DNA of 64,000 nucleotides from Aquihabitans sp. G128 (GCF_019048865.1 NZ_CP077604.1:2046001-2110000), one strand, 5' to 3'. Counted from the first letter of the stretch, positions 13,979-22,346 are shown. Numbers and translations: made by a program. The notes: generated by a model not told the origin, from the letters alone.

Positions 13979-15747
13979 TCAGGCGGTGCGGCCGGCGGTG
14001 CGGCGCAGCTCCAGGGCGTCGAGCAGCACGCCGCTGGCGAGGCAGGCGCCGACGCCCTCGCCGGCGCGGAAGCGCAGGTCGAGCAGCGGCTCCAGGCCGA
14101 GCGACACCAGCACCGCCTGGTGCACGGCCTCCCGGCTGCGCTGCCCGGCCACCAGGTGCGATGCCACCGCCGGCTCGGCGCGCACGGCGAGGGCCGCGGC
14201 CACGGTGGTGAGCAGGCCGTCGAGCACCACCGGGGCACCCACCTCGGCGGCGCCCAGCACCACGCCGGTGAGCACCGCCACGTCCGGTCCGCCCAGCGAG
14301 GCCAGCGCCGCGACTGCGTCGGCCACCGGCCCGGCGCCCGTCACGGCGCCAGCGGCTGCTCCGACGGCCGTCTCGGCGGTGCGGGCGAGGGCGGCGGCCA
14401 CCACCTCCTCCTTGCGCACGAGCATGGCGGCGTCGGCTCCAGCGCCGCGGCCGACGGCGTCGGCCGGTGCGAGGTCCAGGAGCCAGGCGGCCAGGGCGGC
14501 GGCAACCGTCGTGTTGCCGATGCCGACCTCGCCCAGGGCGACGAGGCCGCGCCGGCCCGCCTCCTGACCGAGGGCCCGGCCCCGCGCCAAGAGGGCCTCG
14601 GCGGCCTCGAGCTCCAGCGGCGGTTCGTCGCGCAGGTTGCCCGTGCTGGAGCCGGCGTCTTCCACCACGGCGGTGAGACCGGCAGCCGCGGCGGCGGCCG
14701 TGCCGATCGAGCGACCGGCGCGCGGCGGCGAGCACGTCGTCGCCCACCTCGGCGGCGAAGGCGCTCACGCCCAGCTCCACCACGCGGTGGCGGGCGGCCA
14801 CCAGCACCAGCGTCCCGCTGGTCAGGTCGCCGGCGCCGAGCGCCACGATCCGGTCGACGGCCCGGTCGAGCACGCCGAGCGAACCCGGCGGGGTCAGCAG
14901 CTCGTCGGCCCGGTCGCGGGCCGCCACCACGTGGTCCGGCGCCGGGGGCTGCAGGCGCGACGGCGGCGAGGCGGGCGCCACCCCGTCCTCGGCCGGCCAG
15001 CGCTCGTGGAGCACGACGTCGGCCAGCGGCACGCGGCTCGACCACCCCGCCCGCTCCAGGCCGGGATCGGGCGGGCGCTCGTCGGGCCAGCCCAGGCACA
15101 GCCAGCCGAGGGTCTCGACGCCCTCGGGCGCGCCGACCAGCGCCGCCAGGTCGGCCGGCTCGAACAGGGTGACCCACCCGGTGCCCAGCCCCTCGGCCCG
15201 CGCCGCCAGCCAGAGGTTCTCGATGGCGCAGGCGCACGACCACAGGTCGGCGTCGGCGAAGGTGGCCCGGCCCAGCACGCCGGCGGCGGGCACCCGGCGG
15301 TCGCAGCACACCACGATGCCGAGCGGGGCCTGGCGGATGCCCTCCAGCTCCAGGTCGAGCAGGTGCCGACCGGCCTCGGCCGGCAGCTGGGCCGCCTGCT
15401 CCAGGCGGCAGCGGTCGGCCATCGACGCTGCCCGCTCGCGGGTGGACGGGTCGGCCACCACCACGAAGCGCCAGGGCTGGGACTGCCCGACGCTGGGCGC
15501 GGCGTGGGCCGCGCCGAGCACCCGTTCGAGCGTGGCGGCGTCGACGGCGTCGGCACGGAACCGCCGGATGTCACGCCGGGACCGCACGACGTCGTAGAGC
15601 ACGGCGCGCCTCGGGCGCGAACGCCCAGGCGGCGGGGTCGGCCCGCCGCTCGGCCGCCGAGGTGGGGTCGCCGATGCGCGGCACGGGCCGGGGCCAACGT
15701 GCGTGCTCGTCGACGGGCGGGACGCCGTCGGACCCGGAGGTGGCCAC
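13979..15747 (-). CDS. bluB-cobT: BluB-CobT fusion: 5,6-dimethylbenzimidazole synthase / nicotinate-nucleotide-DMB phosphoribosyltransferase, two apparent frameshifts
   Basis: Two cobalamin lower-ligand enzymes in one reading unit. The N-terminal half is a flavin nitroreductase of BluB type (VRSRRDIRRFR, PSVGQSQPWRFVVV, ENLWLAARAEGLGTGWVTLF). The C-terminal half is CobT (LLTPPGSLGVLD, LGEVGIGNTT, LDLRFRAGEGVGACLA with the catalytic Glu). BluB makes DMB from reduced FMN and CobT activates it to alpha-ribazole phosphate. The GTG at 15747 has GGGAGGAG 4 nt upstream. The frame breaks twice, at the GC runs near 15604-15609 (between FAPEAR and AVLYDVV) and near 14718-14725 (between DDVLAA and AGRSIGTAA). 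Adding one CG at each restores 590 residues. No B12 riboswitch is visible upstream. Confidence 0.85.
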
Positions 15748-15813
15748 GGAGCTCCTCCCAAGGGGTTCGACGGACCGGCCGCCATCGTACGGAGGGCGCC
15801 CGGCACCGCTCAG

Positions 15814-15829
15814 TAACGCGCGTTATCCT
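15814..15829 (+). promoter_or_regulatory. Promoter/operator of the diiron protein gene
   Basis: A perfect 12-bp palindrome TAACGCGCGTTA (15814-15825) overlaps a TATCCT -10 box (15824-15829), about 37 nt before the GTG at 15866. The overlap suggests a repressor site; the regulator is unknown. Confidence 0.5.
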
Positions 15830-15865
15830 GCGACCCGGGGAATCCGACGCACAGGGAGCGCCAGC

Positions 15866-17008
15866 GTGAGCGAGCAGATCGAGACCAGCGACCGAGGGGA
15901 CGTCAACGACCTCGACGCCATCCTGGCGATCACCAACACCGACGTCGACGAAGCCGTCCACGCCGTGCGCGACAACGCCGACGCCATCTTCACGTGGGAC
16001 TACGAGAAGGGGAAGCGGCCGGCGCTCAACAAGCTCTACGAGAAGGCCAAGGGCGCCCAGTGGAACGGCGAGACCGACCTCGACTGGAGCATCGACGTCG
16101 ACCAGGAGGCCCTGGTCGAGCAGGTGGGCGTGGCCAACGGCCCCGAGGACCTGATGGCCTTCGGCATCGACATCTACGGCACGGTGCTCGAGGGGTGGGG
16201 CCACGCCGAGTGGAAGGAGCACCAGATCCAGACCCAGAACTGGAGCCTGAGCCAGTTCCTCCACGGCGAGCAAGGCGCCCTCGTCTGCACCGCCAAGATC
16301 GTCGAGACCGTGCCCTGGATCGACGCCAAGTACTACGCCGCCACCCAGGTCATGGACGAGGCCCGCCACGTCGAGGTCTTCGCCAAGTACCTCGACACCA
16401 AGCTGTCGGGCCACTACCCGATCAACACCCACCTCGGCCTGCTGCTCGACGACATCATCACCGACAGCCGCTGGGACATGACCTACCTCGGCATGCAGAT
16501 CATGGTGGAGGGCCTGGCCCTCGCCGCCTTCGGCATGGCCCACCAGACCACGCCGGACCCGCTGCTCAAGCAGCTCCTGCGCTACGTCATGAGCGACGAG
16601 GCCCGCCACGTCGCCTTCGGCGTGCTGTCGCTGAAGGAGTTCTACGACGACCTCAGCGAGGCCGAGCTCTTCGAGCGCCAGGAGTTCGCCTTCGAGGCCG
16701 CCATGCGCATGCGCAACCGCTTCCTCCAGCAAGAGGTGTGGGAGCGCCTCGGCGTCGACGTGAAGGACGCCATCAAGATCTTCGCCAAGCCCGACGAGGT
16801 CAAGAACCAGGACCCGTTCCAGCAGCTCCTCTTCTCCAAGATCGTCCCGAACTGCAAGAAGCTGGGGCTGCTCGACGCCAACGACGGGTGGCTGCGCAAG
16901 CGATTCGACACCCTCGGGGTCATGCAGTTCGAGTTCGCCGACAACACCGGCGAGGAGTACCTGGCCTTCGACGCCGTCACGGCCGACCGCGAGGCCGCCG
17001 GCGCCTGA
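15866..17008 (+). CDS. Ferritin-like diiron protein (putative oxygenase/desaturase)
   Basis: A 380-residue all-helical protein with two metal-binding helix pairs: HGEQGAL then MDEARHVEVF (E plus ExxH), and MVEGLALAAFG then MSDEARHVAFG (E plus ExxH). This is the carboxylate-bridged diiron signature of ferritin-like oxidases (ribonucleotide reductase R2, AurF-like oxygenase and acyl desaturase relatives). Substrate and partner are unknown, and no reductase is adjacent. The GTG at 15866 has GGGAG 8 nt upstream. A palindrome overlaps the promoter. Sequences around TYLGMQIMVEGLALAAFG suggest a deep substrate channel rather than iron storage. Confidence 0.8.
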   Translation: MSEQIETSDRGDVNDLDAILAITNTDVDEAVHAVRDNADAIFTWDYEKGKRPALNKLYEKAKGAQWNGETDLDWSIDVDQEALVEQVGVANGPEDLMAFGIDIYGTVLEGWGHAEWKEHQIQTQNWSLSQFLHGEQGALVCTAKIVETVPWIDAKYYAATQVMDEARHVEVFAKYLDTKLSGHYPINTHLGLLLDDIITDSRWDMTYLGMQIMVEGLALAAFGMAHQTTPDPLLKQLLRYVMSDEARHVAFGVLSLKEFYDDLSEAELFERQEFAFEAAMRMRNRFLQQEVWERLGVDVKDAIKIFAKPDEVKNQDPFQQLLFSKIVPNCKKLGLLDANDGWLRKRFDTLGVMQFEFADNTGEEYLAFDAVTADREAAGA

Positions 17009-17063
17009 CCCGTCGGCGCGGCGAGGGGCCAGAGGTGGCCCTTTCGCCCGGCCGGGGTCCCGG

Positions 17064-17069
17064 TACGGT
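17064..17069 (+). promoter_or_regulatory. -10 box of the PP2C gene (leaderless)
   Basis: TACGGT, 6 nt before the ATG at 17076. Confidence 0.5.
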
Positions 17070-17075
17070 CTCGGC

Positions 17076-17822
17076 ATGGGTCCAGCCGCAGCCATCGACC
17101 ACGGGTGGGCCACCGCCTGCGGTCCCCGGTCGGAGAACCAGGACCGGGGCGCGGCGGCGCCGGCCTGGCTGGTGGTGAGCGACGGCATCGGCGGTCACGC
17201 CGGTGGCGCCACGGCCGCCGCCCTCACGGTCGACGCGGTCGCGGCGGTCCTCGCCCCGGTCGCCGCCCCCGACGGCGTCGGCCCCGAGGACCTCCTCGCC
17301 GCCGCCGTGGCCCGCGCCAACGACGCCGTCCGGGCCGGCCGCGCCGCCGATCCCGCGGTGGCCGACATGGGTGCCACCGTGGTGCTGGCGGTGGCCGACC
17401 CCGCCGCGGTCGACGGCAGCCGCTGGCTCGTCGCCTCGGTGGGCGACTCGCCGGCGTGGGTGGCCCGGCGCGAGGGCGTGCAGCAGCTCACCCACGACGA
17501 CAACGTGGCCGGCGAGCTGGCCCGCACCGGGGCCATCACCGCCGAAGCCGCCGAGCACCACCCGGGCCGGCACCTGCTGCTGCGGGCCATGGGCCTCGAG
17601 GCGACCGTGGCCGTGACGCCCATCGAGGTGGTGCTGGGCCCGGGCGACGCACTGGTGCTGGCCTCCGACGGGCTCTCGGGCGTGCTCGGCCCCGCCGACA
17701 TCCACGCCGCCATCGCCACCGCGCCCACCATGGCCGGCGCGGCGGCCACCCTGGTCGAGCGATCGCTGCAGGCCGGCACGCGCGACAACGTCACCGTCGC
17801 CGCCGTGCGGCGCCCGGGCTGA
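17076..17822 (+). CDS. PP2C-type Ser/Thr protein phosphatase
   Basis: A 248-residue metal-dependent phosphatase. The motif series is complete: ENQDR at 20-24, SDGIGGHAGG at 35-44, GATVV, SVGDSPAW, LASDGL and near the end TRDNVTV, which supply the Asp ligands for two Mn/Mg ions. It has no membrane segment. It is followed after 3 bp by an FHA-domain gene, so it probably reverses phospho-threonine signalling read by that protein. No cognate kinase gene lies in the window. Confidence 0.9.
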   Translation: MGPAAAIDHGWATACGPRSENQDRGAAAPAWLVVSDGIGGHAGGATAAALTVDAVAAVLAPVAAPDGVGPEDLLAAAVARANDAVRAGRAADPAVADMGATVVLAVADPAAVDGSRWLVASVGDSPAWVARREGVQQLTHDDNVAGELARTGAITAEAAEHHPGRHLLLRAMGLEATVAVTPIEVVLGPGDALVLASDGLSGVLGPADIHAAIATAPTMAGAAATLVERSLQAGTRDNVTVAAVRRPG

Positions 17823-17825
17823 GCG

Positions 17826-18545
17826 GTGGCGCTGCGGGTGCAGGTGCACCCCACCGCCTGGGTCGACCGCTACGACCGCGGCCAGGTGGTGCGGGTCGGA
17901 CGCGGCCGGCAGAACGAGGTGCGGGTGGGCCACCAACCGGTGCAGGGGCGCTGGACGGTGTCGAAGGTCCACGCCGAGCTGGCCTGGGACGGCACCCGCT
18001 GGAGCACCACCAACGTGAGCGACAAGCCGGGCCTGCTCCAGGTCTACGAGCCGGGCTACGAGGAGGTCGTGCTCGAGCCGGGCCGCCCCTGGGTGCCCGT
18101 CCGCCACCGCTGGAGCTGCGCGTTCGGCCGGCCCGGCCACCGGGTGCACGTGGTGTGCGCCACCGACGACCACCGCGGACCGGCGGTGGCGCCGCTGCCC
18201 GCCGATGCCGCTCCCGAGACCGGCCTGCCCGACCTCGGCGAGGACCCCACCACCGGGCTCGACGAGTACGTCGCCCTGCGCCTGACCCCGCTCGAGCGCG
18301 ACGTGCTGCTGGCCTACTACTCGGGCTTCACGCTGCTCCCCCGACCCGACACCCTGGAGCCCCGGTCCCACGACGAGGCGGCCCGGCGGCTCGGTCGGTC
18401 GAAGGACTCCACCCGCAAGGCCATCGAGCGGGTCAACGACAAGGTCGGCCAGCTCGCCGACGCCCCCGCCGTGGCGGTCGGGCGCAACGTGTCGGCCGAG
18501 GTCGGGCGCTGGCTGGCCCGCACCGGCGTCATCGACCCCGACTGA
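17826..18545 (+). CDS. FHA-domain protein with a C-terminal helix-turn-helix
   Basis: A 239-residue cytoplasmic protein. Residues about 17-105 resemble an FHA phosphothreonine-binding domain (VVRVGRGRQNEVRVG, VSKVHAELAWDGTRW, NVSDKPG). Residues about 150-215 read like a sigma-70 region 4 or LuxR-type helix-turn-helix (LTPLERDVLLAYYSG, EAARRLGRSKDSTRKAIERVNDKV). The pairing suggests a phosphorylation-responsive regulator, but DNA binding is inferred. The GTG start lies 3 bp after the PP2C stop, so the two are cotranscribed. The 3' end overlaps the convergent histidine kinase gene by 17 bp. Confidence 0.7.
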   Translation: MALRVQVHPTAWVDRYDRGQVVRVGRGRQNEVRVGHQPVQGRWTVSKVHAELAWDGTRWSTTNVSDKPGLLQVYEPGYEEVVLEPGRPWVPVRHRWSCAFGRPGHRVHVVCATDDHRGPAVAPLPADAAPETGLPDLGEDPTTGLDEYVALRLTPLERDVLLAYYSGFTLLPRPDTLEPRSHDEAARRLGRSKDSTRKAIERVNDKVGQLADAPAVAVGRNVSAEVGRWLARTGVIDPD

Positions 18546-19965
18546 CCTCGTCCCCGGACGAGGCGGGCGGGGCGGGCGGCACGGCCGGGCTGGACGGGAC
18601 GACCGGGCCGGGCGGGGGCGGCGGGAGCAGGACCACCAGCTCGGCGCCCGGACCGCCGTCGGCCGGGGCCTCGGCGCTCACCCGCCCACCCATGGCGCCG
18701 ACGAGCTCGCGCACCACCGCCAGCCCCAGGCCGGACCCGCCGGACGCGCCGGCCGGGCGGGCTGCGGTCCGGTCGGCGGCGTAGCTGCGGTCGAAGACGT
18801 GGGGCAGGTCGAGCACGGCGATGCCCGGCCCGTCGTCTCGGACCGAGATGCGAGCCCCGCCGGCCGGGAGCCCGTCGGCGCGGACCACGATCGTCCCCGC
18901 CGCGTAGCGCAAGGCGTTCTCGACGAGGTTGGCCACGGCCTGGGCCAGCCGATCGGGGTCGACCAGCGCGATCGCCGCCATCGGCGGCTCGTGGACCACG
19001 AGGGCGAGGCCGGCGGCCTCGGCGGCCGGTCGGAAGCCCTCGGCCACGTCGACCACCACCTCCGCCACGGCGAGCGGGCGGAGGTCGAAGGAGAACTGGC
19101 GGGCCTCCAAGCGGCCCAGGTCGAGCAGGTCCTGCACCAGGCGGGCCAGCCGCCTGGCCTCGGTCCCGATGGTGCGGGCCGCCGCCGACGGGTCGGTGGC
19201 GGTGCCGTCGGCGATGGCTTCGGCGTAGCCCCGGATGGACGTGAGCGGCGTCCGCAGGTCGTGCGACACCGAGAGCAGGAACTGCTTCTCCAGCCCGCGG
19301 CTGTGCTCGAGGGCGGCCACCATCTCGTTCATGGACCGGGTGAGGTCGGCCACCTCCTCCCCTGCCGCCGCGCCCGGATCGGGCAGACGGGCGGACAGGT
19401 CGCCGGCGGCGATGCGCACCGTCGCCTGCTGGGCCCGCCGCAGCGGGCGGGTCAACCCACCGCTGAGCCACCACGCCACGCCGGCCCCCACCGCGAGGGC
19501 GATGGCGCCGGCCACCAGGAACCAGCCGACCGGCACGCGGGGCGGATCGGCCGAGCGGGTGAGCACCACCACGCCGGTGCCGCGGGCGCCGGGCACCCCG
19601 GCGGCGGCCCACAGCAGGTCGCCGTGGCGTCCACCCTGCGAGCCCCCGGCGCCGAGCACGTCCCGGTCGAGGTCGGCCGCCGTGACGCCGGCGGGGAACT
19701 GGCCGAGCACGTTGCCGCGGGGCCCGATGCCCACCACCGAGATGCCCTCGAGGCGCAGCCCCTTGATGATGCGGGCCTGGTTGGCCGGGCGCACCGGCCG
19801 GGAGCTGACGTCGACCAGCGCCGCGACGCCCTCGGCCTGGTCCTGGAGGGAGCGCTCTCCGGCGCGGACGCCCTCGGCCCGCAGGAGCAGGAAGGTGCCC
19901 GAGCCGGCCAGGACCAGCGACAGGGCGACGGTGGCCAGCATGGCCAGGAGGAGGCGGCGGCGCAC
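18529..19965 (-). CDS. Sensor histidine kinase
   Basis: A 478-residue membrane kinase. TM1 is at about 7-28, followed by an extracytoplasmic sensor of about 115 residues and TM2 at about 148-168. A HAMP domain follows (GLTRPLRRAQQATVRIAAGDLSARL), then HisKA with the phospho-acceptor in SVSHDLRTPL and HATPase_c with N (VANLVENALRY), G1 (DDGPGI) and G2 (GGSGLGLAVV) boxes. The C-terminal tail is Pro-rich. The signal is unknown. The gene starts 9 bp after the response regulator stop, making a two-gene operon. The GTG start is the only one that keeps TM1. Confidence 0.9.
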   Translation of the reverse strand: MRRRLLLAMLATVALSLVLAGSGTFLLLRAEGVRAGERSLQDQAEGVAALVDVSSRPVRPANQARIIKGLRLEGISVVGIGPRGNVLGQFPAGVTAADLDRDVLGAGGSQGGRHGDLLWAAAGVPGARGTGVVVLTRSADPPRVPVGWFLVAGAIALAVGAGVAWWLSGGLTRPLRRAQQATVRIAAGDLSARLPDPGAAAGEEVADLTRSMNEMVAALEHSRGLEKQFLLSVSHDLRTPLTSIRGYAEAIADGTATDPSAAARTIGTEARRLARLVQDLLDLGRLEARQFSFDLRPLAVAEVVVDVAEGFRPAAEAAGLALVVHEPPMAAIALVDPDRLAQAVANLVENALRYAAGTIVVRADGLPAGGARISVRDDGPGIAVLDLPHVFDRSYAADRTAARPAGASGGSGLGLAVVRELVGAMGGRVSAEAPADGGPGAELVVLLPPPPPGPVVPSSPAVPPAPPASSGDEVSRGR

Positions 19966-19974
19966 GGTCGCGAC

Positions 19975-20662
19975 CTAGTCGAGCCGGTACCCGACGCCCC
20001 ACACCGTGGCGAGGGGGAGGCCGGGGCCGAGCTTGCGGCGCAGCTGGCGGACGTGGACGTCGACGGTCCGCTGGTCGCCCTCCCAGGCGACGCCCCAGGC
20101 GCCGTCGAGGAGCTGCTGGCGGGTGAGGGCCCGACCGCGGTTCGCGCCGAGGTGGGCCAGCAGGTCGAACTCCTTGGTGGCGAGCGCCACCGGCCGCCCC
20201 TCGGCTCGGGCCTCGCGGCGCTCGAGGTCGATCTCCACCAGGCCGGCGGCGATGACCGTGGGCGCGGCACCCGGGGCGGCAGAGGAGGCGCCCACCCGCC
20301 GGAGGATGGCCTGCACCCGGTGCACCAGCTCCCGGGGCGAGAACGGCTTGGCGAGGTAGTCGTCGACACCGGCCTCGAAGCCCCGCAGGCGGTCGTCCTC
20401 CCCGTCGCGCGGTGAGCATGAGGATCGGCACGTCGGAGCCGGCCCGCAGGGCGGTCGCCACCTGGAACCCGTCGAGCGCACCGGCCAGCCCCACGTCGAG
20501 CACGACCATCACGGGTGGTCGGGCCCGGATCAGGTCGAGCGCCCGCTCGCCCCGGTCGGCGATCGACACCCGGAACCCGGCCTCGCGCAGGTACAGCTCG
20601 ACGAGCGCCGCGATGTTGGCGTCGTCCTCGACGACGACCACGGTGGGGACCTCGGCGCGCAC
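19975..20662 (-). CDS. OmpR/PhoB-family response regulator, apparent frameshift near 20405
   Basis: The receiver domain starts at the GTG at 20662: VVVVEDDANIAALVELYL with acidic pair and LDVGL phospho-Asp loop, reaching PILMLTAR. The homology then jumps frame to DGEDDRLRGFEAGVDDYLAKPF and continues through a winged-helix DNA-binding domain (KEFDLLAHLGANRGRALTRQQLLDGAWG, DVHVRQLRRKLG, VWGVGYRLD). Adding one CG in the CGCGCG run near 20405-20412 restores 229 residues. It is partnered with the kinase just downstream. A direct repeat with 11-bp period (20684-20701), typical of OmpR-family targets, lies 22 bp before the start, suggesting autoregulation. Confidence 0.85.
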
Positions 20663-20683
20663 CGGCCCATGGTCCCACCCGCG

Positions 20684-20701
20684 TGTGAGCGATGTGTGAA
20701 C
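20684..20701 (-). promoter_or_regulatory. Pho-box-like direct repeat upstream of the two-component operon
   Basis: On the minus strand this reads GTTCACA, 4 nt, GCTCACA: two 7-mers with an 11-bp period, 22-39 bp before the GTG at 20662. It resembles the GTTCACC repeats bound by actinobacterial PhoP. Confidence 0.5.
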
Positions 20702-20735
20702 GGCGAGCGGCGAGCTCGGCCGATGCCCGCCGAGC

Positions 20736-21365
20736 TCAGTCGGCCGGCGCCACCGAGGCGAAGGCCCGAGCCCGGTCGAGCGACGCCAGGCGGTCGTCGG
20801 AGGTGGCCGAGCCCACCAGCACGTAGTCGTCGCAGAACTCCGGCTTCAGCTCGCCGTCGGGATCGACCAGCCACGGGACCACCAGCCGGCGCGGCACCCG
20901 GACTCGGGCCGGCCGGTCGATGGTGCCGAAGACGACGTCCCAGAGCGGCCAGCTCACCCCGTGGTTGGCCTGCGGGTGGCCGAAGTGGTGGTGGAAGTGG
21001 TGCTTGCGCAGCCAGCGGGTGTAGCGGCCGCGCGGCGCCCAGAGGTGGGCGGCGGCGTGGTTGTACTCGTAGAAGAAGTAGCCGAGCGACCAGCCCACGG
21101 CCACGCTGAGCCCGAACGCCGAGCCCACGATGGCCCACCCGAGCGGCATCCACGCCACGAAGCCCACGAGCAGCATCCCGGCCCAGCTGAGGAGGTGCAT
21201 CTTCGAGAAGCTCCAGCTGGCGTGGACGTGGTGCTCGAGGTGCTCGCGGCTCATGAGGCCCTTGCCCTTGAGGTCGTGCATGGCGAAGCGGTGCAGGGCG
21301 TACTCCCCGAACCCCCAGAGGAAGAAGCCGGCGACGAAGCCGGAGGCGATGGCGAGGAGGGTCAC
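20736..21365 (-). CDS. Fatty acid hydroxylase / sterol desaturase superfamily membrane protein
   Basis: A 209-residue integral membrane diiron enzyme. The His clusters of the superfamily (PF04116) are present: HRFAMH at 25-30, HLEHH at 42-46, and HHFHHHFGHP with NHG further on. About four hydrophobic helices surround them (LLAIASGFVAGFFLWGFGEYAL; MHLLSWAGMLLVGFVAWMPLGW). It would hydroxylate or desaturate a lipid; the substrate is unknown. The GTG at 21365 overlaps the stop of the TetR gene upstream (GTGA), so it is cotranscribed with, and probably controlled by, that regulator. Confidence 0.85.
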   Translation of the reverse strand: MTLLAIASGFVAGFFLWGFGEYALHRFAMHDLKGKGLMSREHLEHHVHASWSFSKMHLLSWAGMLLVGFVAWMPLGWAIVGSAFGLSVAVGWSLGYFFYEYNHAAAHLWAPRGRYTRWLRKHHFHHHFGHPQANHGVSWPLWDVVFGTIDRPARVRVPRRLVVPWLVDPDGELKPEFCDDYVLVGSATSDDRLASLDRARAFASVAPAD

Positions 21366-22162
21366 GGGTGGTCGGCTCCTGGGTCGGCCGGCGCGAGGTC
21401 GGCGGTGGACGGGGTGGCGAGCGGGGCCCAGCTGCGGGCCAGCGGACGGGCGGCGGCGAGGTCCTCGCGGCGAGCGCCCCAACCCACGAGGAGGGCGTCG
21501 GTGAGCTGGGCGCCGAGCACGGCACCGGTGGTGGGCAGGCCGGTCAGCAGGCCGTCGGTGAGCAGGGCGCCGTTGAGCGCCACCACCCAGGCCAGCGTGC
21601 GGGCGACCGCGGCGTCGACCGGCGCGCCGAGCGGGTCGGCGATCGACTCCCCCGTGGCCAGCGCGCCCACGTCGACCGCATCGGCCAGCAGGCGACGAGG
21701 GGCGTCGAGCACGTACATGGCGACGGGCACGATGCGCCCGGCGTCCTCGACCTCCTCGACGCCTCGGGTCACGAGCAGCTCCTGCTGCAGCCGGAACTCC
21801 CGGGGGTAGCGCACCGGCGCCACCAGGAAGAGGTCGGAGAAGGCGCACAGCCGGGCCAGCGCCGCCACCTGCGGCCCGACGCCCGCCGCAGCCGCAGCCG
21901 CCTCGGTGGCCGCCAGGTGGGCGGTGCCGACCTCCCCCAGGGTGCGCAGCGCCCGCTCCTGCACCGCCGCCATCAGGGCGCTGCGCGACGGGAAGTACGT
22001 GTAGAGCGACGCCGGGGCGTAGTCGGCGGCCTCGGCCAGCGCCGCCATGGTCACCCCCGCCACGCCCTCGCTGTCGACCAGGTCGCCGGCCAGGTCGAGC
22101 AGCCGCTCCCGCCGCGCCTCGCGCTTGCGCGACCGCCGATCGCCAGTTCCCGAGGTGGGCAC
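21362..22162 (-). CDS. TetR family transcriptional regulator (second)
   Basis: A 266-residue TetR protein. The N-terminal DNA-binding domain holds a helix-turn-helix in VTMAALAEAADYAPASLYTYFPSR, with a long helical C-terminal domain that ends Pro/Asp-rich. The frame is open further upstream to 22213, but the GTG at 22162 is chosen because the upstream part is an 11-bp-arm inverted repeat (22161-22189) that looks like the operator, not code. The gene overlaps the lipid hydroxylase gene, so it probably regulates its own two-gene operon. It is distinct from the regulator at 459-1142: the operator sequence is unrelated. Confidence 0.85.
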   Translation of the reverse strand: MPTSGTGDRRSRKREARRERLLDLAGDLVDSEGVAGVTMAALAEAADYAPASLYTYFPSRSALMAAVQERALRTLGEVGTAHLAATEAAAAAAGVGPQVAALARLCAFSDLFLVAPVRYPREFRLQQELLVTRGVEEVEDAGRIVPVAMYVLDAPRRLLADAVDVGALATGESIADPLGAPVDAAVARTLAWVVALNGALLTDGLLTGLPTTGAVLGAQLTDALLVGWGARREDLAAARPLARSWAPLATPSTADLAPADPGADHP

Positions 22163-22189
22163 GTTTTCCGAAGGCACGTCGGAAAACGT
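22161..22189. promoter_or_regulatory. Inverted-repeat operator of the second TetR gene
   Basis: Perfect 11-bp arms ACGTTTTCCGA and TCGGAAAACGT, 7 bp apart, overlapping the GTG start and a TACGTT -10 candidate (22185-22190, minus strand). Confidence 0.7.
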
Positions 22190-22247
22190 ACCCACATCGC
22201 CCGACACGTGCAAGGCCCCCGACCGCAGTCGAAGACCCCCCGAACCT

Positions 22248-22284
22248 GTCGCAGTTGGCCGACGCCACGGTCGACAACTGCGAC
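22248..22284. repeat. Intergenic 10-bp inverted repeat
   Basis: GTCGCAGTTG and CAACTGCGAC flank a 17-nt loop between the two minus-strand genes. It could be a terminator of the winged-helix regulator transcript or a regulator site; there is no U-tract. Confidence 0.45.
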
Positions 22285-22290
22285 GAGTTC

Positions 22291-22346
22291 GTGGGGGTGT
22301 GGGGTGTGAGCGGGTGTTGGGGGTGTGGGGGTGTGGGGTGTGGGGT
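22291..22346 (+). repeat. G-rich GTGTGGGG tract with G-quadruplex potential
   Basis: About 56 nt made of G3-G5 runs separated by TGT-like spacers. It has at least six G-runs on the plus strand, directly after the 3' end of the regulator gene at 22349. Confidence 0.5.

Noticed and set aside
15748..15813. Cobalamin riboswitch upstream of bluB-cobT
   Set aside because: Only about 66 bp are available and no B12-box-like conserved core is seen.
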